From Parasponia andersonii (taxonomy: Eukaryota > Streptophyta > Magnoliopsida > Rosales > Cannabaceae), in contig JXTB01000025.1 of assembly GCA_002914805.1 (NCBI GenBank), forward strand, positions 993,585 to 1,057,584: 64,000 bases of DNA. Reading direction: 5' to 3'. Made by a program: the position numbers and the translations under genes. This document shows positions 34,753 to 46,700 of the stretch, piece after piece (positions within the stretch are counted from its first letter, which is position 1; each line of letters begins with the position of its first letter). The notes below the pieces were generated by a model that saw only the letters and a program-made list of their open reading frames with translations, ran no database searches and was not told the origin of the DNA.

Positions 34753-37700
34753 GACTAGAAAAACTAGTACCCATTCTCTAGCTAAGAACATAATATCGAC
34801 AGAAAATGTACCATCTTGCTGGCTGGTACAATTTGTTTTGTGTTGATTCCCGTGTGAAGTCCTCCTAACAAGTCATTACTGCGAGATTTGATAGCCATTA
34901 CAAACTGCAAAGGAAATTCGGAAGTGACACATTAAAAACATAATAAATAAATAAATAAATGACGGGCATGTAGATTAGACGCATTTCTAGCATGCAATTG
35001 ATAAAAATATTCCAGTGGAACCGCACTCAAATTTTGCTCCTAAGTGGAGCTTCCTGTATATATAAATCTTGCAAACATATTAATTATTTATTCAGAAAGG
35101 GGAATTAAAAAAAAAAAAAAACAACTTATCAAATATTAATTGCTGTAGATCATTCATGCATGCAATTCCCCCGGGGGGAATCGACTTTGTCTAGAAGAAG
35201 ATCACGTGATGGTGTATTACCTCCTCCAAAGAAGCATTCCCAGCCCTTTCCCCAATACCATTGATCGTGACTTCAACTTGTCTAGCACCTGCGCAAACAG
35301 CCTACTTGGGCCAACTTTTAATTACAAACATTGGTATATATGCAGAGACTATATGTAGCAAAACCCTTTTAAAAATCAGGAGCATATATAATATTTATGA
35401 CGAAAAGAATCTAATGTGGATGTCATACGTACTGCTAAGGAATTGGCATTGGCAAGTCCAAGATCGTTATGGCAGTGAGTTGAAATGATAACATTCTCAA
35501 TTCCTTCGATGTTTGCTTTCAAGTCTGCCATAATTTTCTCCACTTCAGTAGGAAAGTTGTACCCAACAGTGTCTGTAAACGTAATAGTTGTTGCCCCAGC
35601 CTTGATAGATTCTCCATAAATGCGGTAAAGAAACGCCTTATCAGATCTGTTTATATATATATACACACACACTGTTGTAACACCATGCGCATAGCCAAAA
35701 ATATAGTTTTGATCTAAATTATGTCCATAAATTGAATTTAGATCCGAGCACATACATTATAAGAAAATAAAAAAGATAAGTATTTATCATGGTTCATCCC
35801 AACCTATATGCACGACAGACCGCCATCAAATATTTCACTCAAAAGAGAATAATTATACTCTAAATTTTTACACCCTTAAAAACCTAAGAACCTATAATAT
35901 TCGGTTTTCCCAAACTCAGAATTCGAAAAGTTCATAGTCACATACTCTCAATCTTAGCTATCCTAAAAATCCACCTTGAGCTTGTAGCTCGTGTGGAAAA
36001 ACTCCTCTCTGATGAGTAAGAAGTGTCGGGATCGAACCCCATCCTCCTCCTCTCTTCCTATACTAGTCTAACAATGTATCTAAAAAAAAAAAAAACTATC
36101 CTAAAAGTCCTAAAACTACTCTGGCCAAATTACATTATTGCACTATCTTGCTCTCTCTCGGTATCTTTCCTATTTAATTTGACTAAAAAAGCATCTATTT
36201 ATTTAGTAGATTTGTGAATCACCATCAACTGGATGCAGGTTCCTCTATTGAGAGCTGAATTTTAGTATATATTTACGTGTTCTTGTTCGATAGTTAAAAA
36301 TTTTCGATTCTCAAGTGTTAATTTGCATTGCATTTCTTTTTGCTTAGTACTTTGAGGACAAAAGAAAGCTGGTTTATTTGGACGTTGAACGTATAATAAA
36401 GTGGTATCAAAATTTGGTTTGGCATAATGTCTAAGCATAAAAATAATTCATTTGTTCTTTTTTAAGGAAGATCTTGCTGAAGGAATGAGAAATATGAAGT
36501 TCAAACTAATTAAGCTTTTTTTATGGTTTTAGGGATTAATTTGATTATTGGTGGCAAGAAGATAGCCATTATCTTTGGCATCGACAGATTGAGAAGTTGA
36601 TGAGAGCCAATCAACAATTTTATTAAAGTGACTATCAGATTTCTACAAGGATTTGAAGATGCTAGCTATATTTATTAGTATGTTAAAGAGAGAATTTTTC
36701 TTCAAGAAGAGATTACAATACTTGTTGGAGCGGTTTTCACCAATTGTCCACGTGTTTTTGAACTGTCGGTGTTGTATCCTCCAACTGTCTACGTGTCCTT
36801 GCTATCCCAAAGAGCTTTTGATTTCAGGCAGGATCGGATAGGTGGGAGTGGCCACCTGCAAAGACTCTTCGATGCTTAAGTCAGATATTTACCCCTGGGA
36901 TTGAGTAGCAAAGATTCAATTTTTCTCTGTATCTATATGAGTATATCTTTGTTTCTTGCTCGTAAATTTTTAAATGTTTCTTTTAGTATGCATCTATCTC
37001 CCTGCTTTTGGGGACGCATGACTCATATATATATTTAGTCCTGAAATTGTGAACCTCCTAGTTCTCAATCTCAGGACCGAGTACATTTTTTGTCAAGACT
37101 TTCTTCAGAGATCACGGGTCGAGATTACCGTGATCCCCTCTGCACCGCTGTAGCCTAGTTTCCACCGTTCCCTATGGTTCGAGTCTGTCAGGGGCGAGAT
37201 TTGGACAAATCGCCGTTCTGTCAGGACGGCTTGCCCCCTGCGCACACCTACTCAAGATCGTGTTAAATGCTCTATCTGGGTCTGGAGCTGTGAGTTATTT
37301 TCCATTGTACTCTGGTGGAAGACTCTTGGGGCTTCCGACCCCCAGCCGTTGAAGTAAGGATCGGATTAGGCCGAGTCCATCTAGGGTCTGGGATGGGCTC
37401 GGCCCTAACCTCGGACAGCCCAATAGCCGATGTGGTACCACGTGCAGTTCGTGTAGCCTTTAGCTAGTCATTCTCGACACATGTCAGATGGTGGGCCCTG
37501 TTTGTGACCTGTTCTGCTACTTAATCGTCCACATAGTTTGTGATTTGGAAACGGGTCCCACAACTGTCCCCATTTCCCTACTTGATGGGTTCGTATCCAT
37601 TAAGTGGGGAAATCGTTTCTCCGTTCTTCCAATTTGAGGGATACACATGGCTCCTCCTTGCCGATGCAGAGGCACGCCATCCCATGTCCCAAAATTTTTA

Positions 37701-40700
37701 AATTTCGAAGTTCCGACTGTTCGGTCGCCCTTGCTCTTCCTTTTTCCAGAAAAACTCTTCGGCTCCCCCTCTATAAAAGTCGCATTTATGCTCATTTGCT
37801 ACTTTACTAAAATCTTCAATTATTTCAGCCTCATAAAATCTTAGGGTTTTCGACTTCTCCCCTTTCCAGAGATTTTTGCTCTTTCGATCGTATCCAAAAC
37901 GATAGCCTTGAATCAAGACCAGGAATTGTGCCCCGTCGTGGACTCGGAGTTGGATTCGCTGAGAAGACAGCTCTGCCTCCCCAACGGAGTCACGCTACAA
38001 AGAGTCGAGGGCCCTGCGGATTGGTATCTGCATCCCTCTACCCCTGAAGGCTCTATTATTTTGGGAAGGAAACATCTGGAATGATTGCGATTCCCTCTTC
38101 CTCCTCTGATCCACCAATTCTTTACTTTGACGGGGATCCACCCGATACAGTTAAATGTAAACGGGGTCATAATTCTGATGGGGCTCTCCGCCCTGTCAGT
38201 TCTTTATAACTTACATATTGACCTGAAGGTGATCTTTTATGCTTACAAACTTACCCTCATCCCCAAAGAGTCGAGGGCCCTGCGGATTGGTATCTGTATC
38301 CCTCTACCCCTGAAGGCTCTATTATTTTGGGAAGGAAACATCTGGAATGGTTGCGATTTCCTCTTCCTCCTATGATCCATCAATTCTTTACTTTGACGGG
38401 GATCCACCCGATACAGTTAAATGTAAACGGGGTCATGATTCTGATGGGGCTCTCCGCCCTGTCAGTTCTTTATAACTTACATATTGACCTGAAGGTGATC
38501 TTTTATGCTTACAAACTCACCCTCATCCCCAAAAAGAGTTCCTACCCCACTTTTTACCTTCAACCGCTCCCGGGACGTCACATTTTCTGGGGATTGCTGA
38601 GGTCAGACAAGCAATGGGACTCCCACTCTAGGCTATACGCCATTGGGGGGGCGTGGTCCTCCCCTTGGGTGAATGGAGAGCACTTTCAAATCCCCTCAGT
38701 TTTCTTGCAGAGTAAGTGCTAGGTCGTGATTTTCGGGTCTGCGCTCCCCTCGTTCGTTATTGCTCACGTTATTTTGTCTTGTGCAGCCTCTACAGAGGAA
38801 AACAGGTTCGAGCCGCATTTATCGGTGGGGCAGCTTAAAGGCCTGGAATGGATCGTCATCTTCGGATCTCCTGGGGACTCCCGACACATCCAGGCCACTC
38901 TCAACCCCCAGGTGATGAATATGATGCCCAGGATAGTCTCATACCTTTCCTTCCCTCTGGACACCTAGGTTATCACGAAGCACCTGCGGAGCCGTCTTGA
39001 TGCCTCTGCCCTAAAACCGATTTCGCCGGGATGAGCACGACCGCATCATTATGGTGGGTCATCAGGTTACAGCTTCAAGCCAGTTGGCGGGCTCCAATGA
39101 TCTGGTGGCATCGACTAGCCACGAGCTCGAAGAGGCTTTGAGGTTCGTGGCTGAAAAGTGCGTCAGGCTCCGTAGGGAGGAAGCTGCTACCCCCAGGAGG
39201 GTTAGAGGTGGGTTCATTTCCGCATCCTTGGGCTTCGTCAATCGGGTCATGGCCGTGATCTAAACATGTTGCTTGTTCTTTACAGGTTCTGAGACGGGTC
39301 CATCGGCAGATCCCTCCCCTGTCAAGGGGGGAAACGCTGGCATAAGGCTCGCCCCAAGGCAACTGCTGGCCATCATCTCATGGTGCCTTCAGAGGATGAG
39401 GTGCCCGTGGCCCCCGGCTCCGATGCAAGCAGACTTCCGTCTGGGGAAATGTCGGCCACGCGGGCCGTATATGGCGAGGGGATGCCCCTGAGTCTGCCCG
39501 AGGGGTCTGCTGTACCAACCTCGTCCACCCCTGACTCTGGTTCGAAGTCAGGTACTGCTTGTCTCGGCAGAGAGATCGCCGAGCTCAGTGGGGGGGCACC
39601 GAGGTTGAAATCTCGGCTGTCTTCCCCTCCTCTAGTCCCAATAAAGCGGCGCCACGAGGTTGGCTCATCTAAAGAGGAAGAGGCCAGGCAGAGAAGAGGG
39701 GCAGGGTTGCCCCCTCGTCTGACAGCGATGACAACGGGGCCATGCTGACCCTTCTGAGGAGAAGAAGGTCCGTGTGCAGTGGCCTGTCAAGAGGGGATGC
39801 ACCATCTATCGCCATCGCCGACGGCATTTTCGGTGGTGCCCAGCTTTCCTCCGTCCCCGCCACTGCTGCTTCGGGGGCGTGCCCAGTCGAGGGGGTGGGT
39901 TCCCTCATAGTTGGCAGGGTGGAGCCGCATTCTGCGGGTGCAGACAATGCCCAAAAAGAGAGTCCAGCCGCAGGACCCGAGCTGGAGGCGCTCTCGTTGG
40001 AGAACGTCGAGCTCGTCACTAGCCATACCTTCGCGTAGGTTTGGCTCGTCTAGTTGCCTCTATACTTCTCAACATCCTTGTTAGGCGCTGACTCTTTTTT
40101 CTATTTATCTTGCAGCTAGACACCATCCGGTCTTTCTATTCCTCTCCCATCAGGGCCCTGACCGAGGAGCTGAACTCCCGCTCTGCACTGGCCGAGTGCA
40201 GCGAATTTGCCCTAGCCGAGTTAAGGACTGACTTCGATTTATATCGGAGCCTCGATGAGGCGAGGGTCAGCAGCGCTGTGGCTCACACCCTGAGTGTCAA
40301 GAGGGTCAGGCATGAGGAGCTAGCCGCGAGACTGGCCAAAGTAGAGGCCATTGGGCTTACTCATTCTGAGGCTGCCAGACTGGCCAAAACGAGCTCAAGG
40401 TCAAAGAGCAAGAGCTGCAAAGCACTGGGGGGAGATGGGGCTAGCCTTCCTTGCTCGTGATAGAGCCATTGATGATGCTAAGGAGGCGAGGAAAGCCGAA
40501 GCCAGAGCCAAACTGGAGGCCCATTCTCTGCAACGCAGATTCGACCGATCGAACGAGGTAAGCCGACATCTTTACTTGGACCACATAAAATTGATGGGGG
40601 CTCAAGTAGAGTTGTCTCGTAAGTACGGCGAAGACCTTGCTGATATTAACGCCCTCTTGGTCGACTTGTCGTAGCGGCAGGTGGAGCTGAGACTGACGGC

Positions 40701-43700
40701 GCTGAGGGATAGATTAGCGGACGCGGAAAAACTAAAGACGAGGTATCAGAGATAGGTGGATGTCCTTTCTGTGGAAAGTTACAGGTCTGGCTGGGAGAAC
40801 AGGGAATTCGAAGGCCACACTGAGGTGGTAATGCCAAATCAGTTTGACGAGCAGAAAGGCGTCGCGAGAGACCACTATTCCGTCAAGTACTATATGCAGC
40901 AACTTAGGGATGGGATCAATATCACGTACCCCGTTGATGTGCTGAAGATGCTTGCTGTGGAAAAGGACGGGCCCTCTACATCCGCCTCTGTTGCCAAAGA
41001 GCTTATCCCTGTTTCCGGTCTGCTAGATCAAACTTCGGAAGTCCCTGGCGGTCAGCCTGGTCTTGGGGTCTCAACTGGTGAGGGGTTTGGTGTGGTCATT
41101 TTAGCCAGTGATGAATCCGATCCTGGTACACCACCCTCCACCGGGGCTGATCCAAGCGCCGGAACTGGCTGCGCTCCCCTAGCCGGAGGTAATTAGGGTC
41201 CCTAATTTTGTACATTTATAAAGCTGACCCTCGTTGTAACCATCCGTATAAATAATAAGAACAGTGCAATTCTCTTTAGTCTATTCTCTTTTTCTTTATT
41301 GACCGTGTCCGGGGTAAAGTTGACCCTTATTGTAACTGTTTGGAATCGGTCGTACATGATTTCGAGTTATTAGTAAGTCCTCCTCGAGCTATGATCGACA
41401 AGATTAGTTCCGGAGATAGGGATGTTAACTCTGGCCTATCCGGTTCTAAGGAAATATAACTTCTGTTATGACTTGTCTTGACAGAGTTTGACCCGCGCGT
41501 GTGGCTGGACTTCTCTGACCCCAAGTGGGACCGTGCTCGGAATCAGCTCCAGAGGCTGGTTAATCACTGTCTAGATCCGTCGCTACAAAGGAAGAGGCCG
41601 GGGCCCGGCTCTCATCAGGAGCAGACTGGGCGTTACCACTCTGACGTGTCTCTGCGAGTCCGCCCAAGACCTGCTTCTCGCAGATAGAACTTCTGGGTGC
41701 GCATCCCCATTGATCGTTCCCTTTGTATTATTATTTTTTATTTGGAAATAATAAACATGGCCCGATTTTAACTTTTGTCTTAGTACCTAGCATGTGCATA
41801 ATAAACTGTTGTTTGGGGAGGGTCTGCTTCCAATGGGTAGACCCTGACCCTTTTAAACTTTCCTCTACATGCGGCTAAAATTTTGTCTGCATGGGGTCTG
41901 CTTCCAATAGGTAGACGTTGACCTCTCCAACCTTTGCTTTGTGTGCTGCTAAAACTTTGTTTAGATAGGGTCTGCTTCCAACGGGTAGACCCTGACCCAT
42001 GCTTTCCTTCTTCGTACATTTTCTCGGGCCATCGGCATGGATTTTTTTTGCACGATGCGATCCCCATAGTACGATCATTTCCGAGGTCCGCTGGCAGGTT
42101 CTTGGTTGCGCAGCTCTTTCCTCTTCGTACATTTTTTCGAGTCGTCGACAAGGGACATGATCCCCATAGTACGATCGATTTTGAGGCCTGCTGGCAAGTT
42201 TTTGGTTGCGCAGTTCTTTCCTCTTCATACGTTTTCTCGGGTCATCGACGAATGACGTGATCCTTATAGTACGATTGATTTTGAGGTCTGCTGGCATGTT
42301 TTTGGTTGTGCATCTCTTTCCTCTTCGTACGTTTTCTCGGGTTGTCGACGAGTGACGTGATCCCCATAGTACGATCGATTTTGATGTCTGCTGGCAAGTT
42401 TTTGGTTGCGCAGCTCTTTCCTTTACGTACGTTTTCTCGGGTCATCGACAAATGACGTAATCCACATAGTACGATCGATTTTGAGGCTTGCTGGCAAATT
42501 TTTATTTGCACAGCTCTTTCCTCTTCGTACGTTTTCTCGAGTCTTCGACGAGCGATGTGATCCCCATAGTACGATTGATTTTGAGGTCTACTGGCTCTTC
42601 GTACGTTTTCTCGGATCGTCGACGAGCGATGTGATCCCCATAGTACAATCGATTTTGAGGTCTGCTGGCAAGTTTTTGGTTGCGCAGCTCTTTCCTCTTC
42701 GTACATTTTCTCGGGCCATCAGCAAGAATTTTATTGCGCGATGTGGTTCCCATAGTACGATCAATTTTGAGATCTGCTGACAAGTTTTTGGTTGCGCAGC
42801 TCTTTCTTCTTCGTACATTTTCTTGGGTCGTCGACAAGCGACGTGATCCCCATAGTACGATCGATTTTGAGGTCTGCTGGTAAGTTTTTGGTTGCGCAGC
42901 TCTTTCCTCTTCGTACATTTTCTCGGGTCATCGACAAGCGACGTGATCCCCATAGTACAATCGATTTTGAGGTCTGCTAGCAAGTTTTTGGTTGCGCAGC
43001 TCTTTCTTTTTCGTACATTTTCTCGGGCCATCGGCGAGAATTTTATTGCATGATGTGGTTCCCATAGTACGATCCTTGATTACGTGAATAGTGCGTAGGG
43101 TCTGCAACTGTGGGAAGACTCATTTTCCATAGTAATCCAAAAGATAAATCCATGCGGCAAAAAAGGGAACTTGACTTGTTTTGGATTTAAACTCTTCGAT
43201 AATATAGGCATTAACATGGGTCTTACATCATATGCATATGTCTCATACGTGAATAGTGTGTGGGGTCTGCCACTGTGGGCAGACCTCTTTTCCATAGCAA
43301 TCCAAAAGATAAATCCATGCGGCAAAAAGGGAATTTAATCTGTCTTGGATTTAAGCTCTTCAATAATATAAGCATTCATGTGGATCTTACATCACATGCA
43401 CGTGTTCTCACACATGATACTTTTTTAAGTGCTGAGCGTTCCACGTGTTCGGCAAGTCTTTTCCGGTCTGGAGTTCCTTCAGGATATACGCACCATTGTC
43501 AAGTGCTTTGATCACCTCATAGGGTCTAATCCAATTGGAGTCCAGTTTCAAGGAATTCTCTGTTCTGACTTTCAAGACCCAATCCCCGACGTTGAATCAT
43601 CGAGCACTAACCTTCTTTACGTAGTAGGACCTAGCCTGCTAGTGGTATGAAGCCAGGTGGACCAGGGCCATGTTTCTCATTTCTTCCAGGAGGTTTGTGT

Positions 43701-46700
43701 TGTGGCTTAGCTACCGTTCGTTTAAGGGAGCATCTCTTACCACTTCGGAGCGAAGGGTCGGGAGGCCGACCTCGGTCGGGATCACAACCTCTGATTCGTA
43801 GACCATGGCAAATGGCGTTCTTCCAGTCGACCTCTGCTCTGTGATTCCATGGGCCCACACAACAGCCGGTAGCTCTTCTAACCACCTACTTTTAGCCTCC
43901 TGCAAGTTCTTTTTGATATTGCTGAATATGACTTTGTTCGTTGCCTCTGCCTAGCCGTTCCCCTGAGGGTAGTTCACGGAAGAGAAACTGAGCCTTATAT
44001 CATATAGCTCGCACAACTCCTTGAGTTTAGCATTTTGGAACTGTGTGCCATGATCGGCATGTATCTTTTTTGGAATCACATATCGACAGATTATATTTTT
44101 CTAAATAAAGTTAATTATGTCTGCTTTGTTTACGGTCGCGTAGGCTTTAGCCTCTACCCATTTGGTGAAATAATCTGTGGCCAGCAGGGCATACCTTCTT
44201 CCCCTTGGACTTATGGGGAGCTCTCCGACGATGTCCAAACCCCACTTGGTGAATGGCCAGGGCGTTATGTTCGAATGGAGATTCTCCGTGGGTTGGCATT
44301 TCATTGGGGCGAACCTCTGGCACTTATCACATTTTTTTACGAACTAGGCCACCTTTATCATCATGTATGGCTAGAAATATCCAGCCATCAGAGCCTTGTA
44401 GGCGAGGCTACGTCCGCCAGAGTGGTTGCTGCATACTCTCTCGTGGATTTATTCCATCAATTTCTGCGCTTCGACGGGACCTACACACTGCAGCATCGGC
44501 CCCATTGTCGATCTCCTATACAGTTGTCCCCCCACTATCGAGTATCTGGCAGCTTTCAGCCTGATCGACCTCGCTTCCTGGGGATCCGCGGGCAGGTTCC
44601 CCAACGCTAAATGCTGGGTGATGGGTTTCATCCATCATTCGTTTGAGGGGCCGGCTGCCAATACATGACGTGCGGGGGTCTCTGGGGGGTCCTCTGTATT
44701 CCTGTCCTCCAGGAGAATCTCTGCGTGCCCCGTTCCTCTGGTCGACGCACTCTTAGCTAGCTCATTGGCCTTCTGGTTCATCTCTCTAGGAATCTGTTTG
44801 ATATTAAAGCTGCTAAAGCGTGCTTTCGCCCCCATTACTTTCGAAAAGTACCTGTGTAATCTCGGCTCTTTTACTTCGAAATCTCCCCTGATCTGACCCA
44901 TGACTAACTGCGAGTCAGTCATTACTGTGATGCTCTCTACTCCGAAATGCAGGGCCAGTTCGAGGCCTTGCAGCAGGGCCTCGTACTCTGCCTCATTGTT
45001 CGTGGCTTGGAAGCTGAGCCTCAAGCCTTTCTCTACTCTGAGTCCTATTGGGGTCTACAAGACTATCCCGATACCTGACCCCGAGGCATTCGTGGATCCG
45101 TCGGTGTAGAGGGTCCAGACCAGAGGGTGGCGAGGCTGAGACGTTTGAAGCGGATCATGCAGCTCGCCGAAAGAGTTGATTTCCACCAAGAAATCCGCTA
45201 TGGCCTACCCCTTCTTTGCTACTCGGGGCTGATACTCGATGTCGTATATCCCCAGTTCGATGGCTCACTTGGTTAGTCACCTTTATAGGTCTGGTTTAGC
45301 CAAGATCTGCCGGATAGGGAAGTCCGTGTACACGGTAATAGAGTGCACTTCAAATTATTGTCTGAGTCTCTTCTTAGCGTTGACCAGAGCGAGGACCAGT
45401 TTCTCTGCCATACTATATCGTGTCTCGACATCCAAGAGCAAGCAGCTTGTATAAAACACCCGTTTCTGCTTGCTGTCTTCCTCGACGAATAGTACGGCGC
45501 TGATCGCTACTTCGAACACTGCCAAATAAGCGTACAGGCGCTCCCCCTCTGCTGGGGAAGCCAGAATGGGCAGGTGACTTAGGTACAGCTTGAGATTTGT
45601 CAGTGCCTTGTCCTGTTCCTCCCCCCAAGCAACAGTGGAGCTTCTCTTTATGCACTGGAAAAAGGACTTGCATCGGTCAGACATCTTGGAGATAAACCGG
45701 CTGAGGGTAGCTATCTTCCCGGCTAGGCACTAGACTTCCCGAATAGTCGAGGGTCTCTGCACATCTGCGATAGAGGACAACTGGGTAGGATTGGCCTTGA
45801 TACCCCTTTTGCTTACGATGTACCCCAGGAATTGGCCGGAGGACACCCCAAACGTGCATTTCTTGGGATTTAGACGCATCCAATATTGTCTCAGAATCTG
45901 GAAACATTCGTCCAAATGTCCCAGATGACCTGAAGCTTCTCTGCTCTTTACGACCATATCATCGATATAGACTTCCATAGTTTTCCCTTGCTGTCCTGCG
46001 AACATTTTGTTCATGAACCTCTGGTAGGTCGCACCCGCATTCTTCAAACCAAACGGCATGCATCTGTAACAGTACAAACCTCGCTCCGTGATAAATGCTG
46101 TGTGGATCTGGTCTTCCTCGTACAGGGGGATCTTGTTGTATCCCGAGTAGACATCCAAAAAACTTATTCTGTCAAATCCTGCCTTGCGTCTACCATCTAG
46201 TCGATCTTTGGCAGGGGGAAGCTATCCTTCGGGCAAGCCTTGTTCAAGTTGGTGAAGTCTATACAAGTTCAGTCGTCGCAGTTCCATCGGGTTGGAGATT
46301 CAGGACGGGTATACGCATTCCATGATTAGGCCGTTTTCCAATAGCGTCTCTACCTCCTTGTTGATCGCCCTGTTTTTTCCTAGTGCGAACCTTCGGAGTC
46401 TCTGCCTAACTGAAGGGAAATTCGGGTCTATGTTCAATCGGTGACAGGCATGCGTGGGATCAATCCCAGGCATGTAGTCGTGGGACCAAGCGAAGACGTC
46501 TTTGTTCTGCCTCAGGAGTCCCAACAACTCGTTCTTTTCCTCTTCGAGCAGCAGGGCCCCGACTAATATTACCTTCGTCAGCTCCACCTCTTTCAAAGGG
46601 ACCGCCACTAGCTCCTCAATTGTAGACTCTGGGCCGTCAGACTCCTCCTCGATCTGTTTCATGTACACTGATAGACGGTCCTTTGATTGCTATTCGTCCC

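Noticed and set aside
36402-36420. TGGTATCAAAATTTGG, similar to a copia primer-binding site (initiator Met tRNA)
   Set aside because: No LTR ending in CA directly precedes it and no copia gag is readable after it. It may be a fossil but cannot be supported.
39669-40026. Minus-strand ORFs of 79-116 codons over the antisense gene
   Set aside because: GC-rich shadow frames with low-complexity composition. The plus-strand coiled-coil and domain segments are the better reading.
41780-43031. Several overlapping ORFs of 108-154 codons on both strands
   Set aside because: They are repetitive translations of the 75- and 100-bp tandem units, with no domain, and exist only because the period and composition avoid stops.
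42000-43075. Regularly spaced repeat resembling a CRISPR array
   Set aside because: Units are head-to-tail with no unique spacers, and it lies inside a plant retrotransposon.
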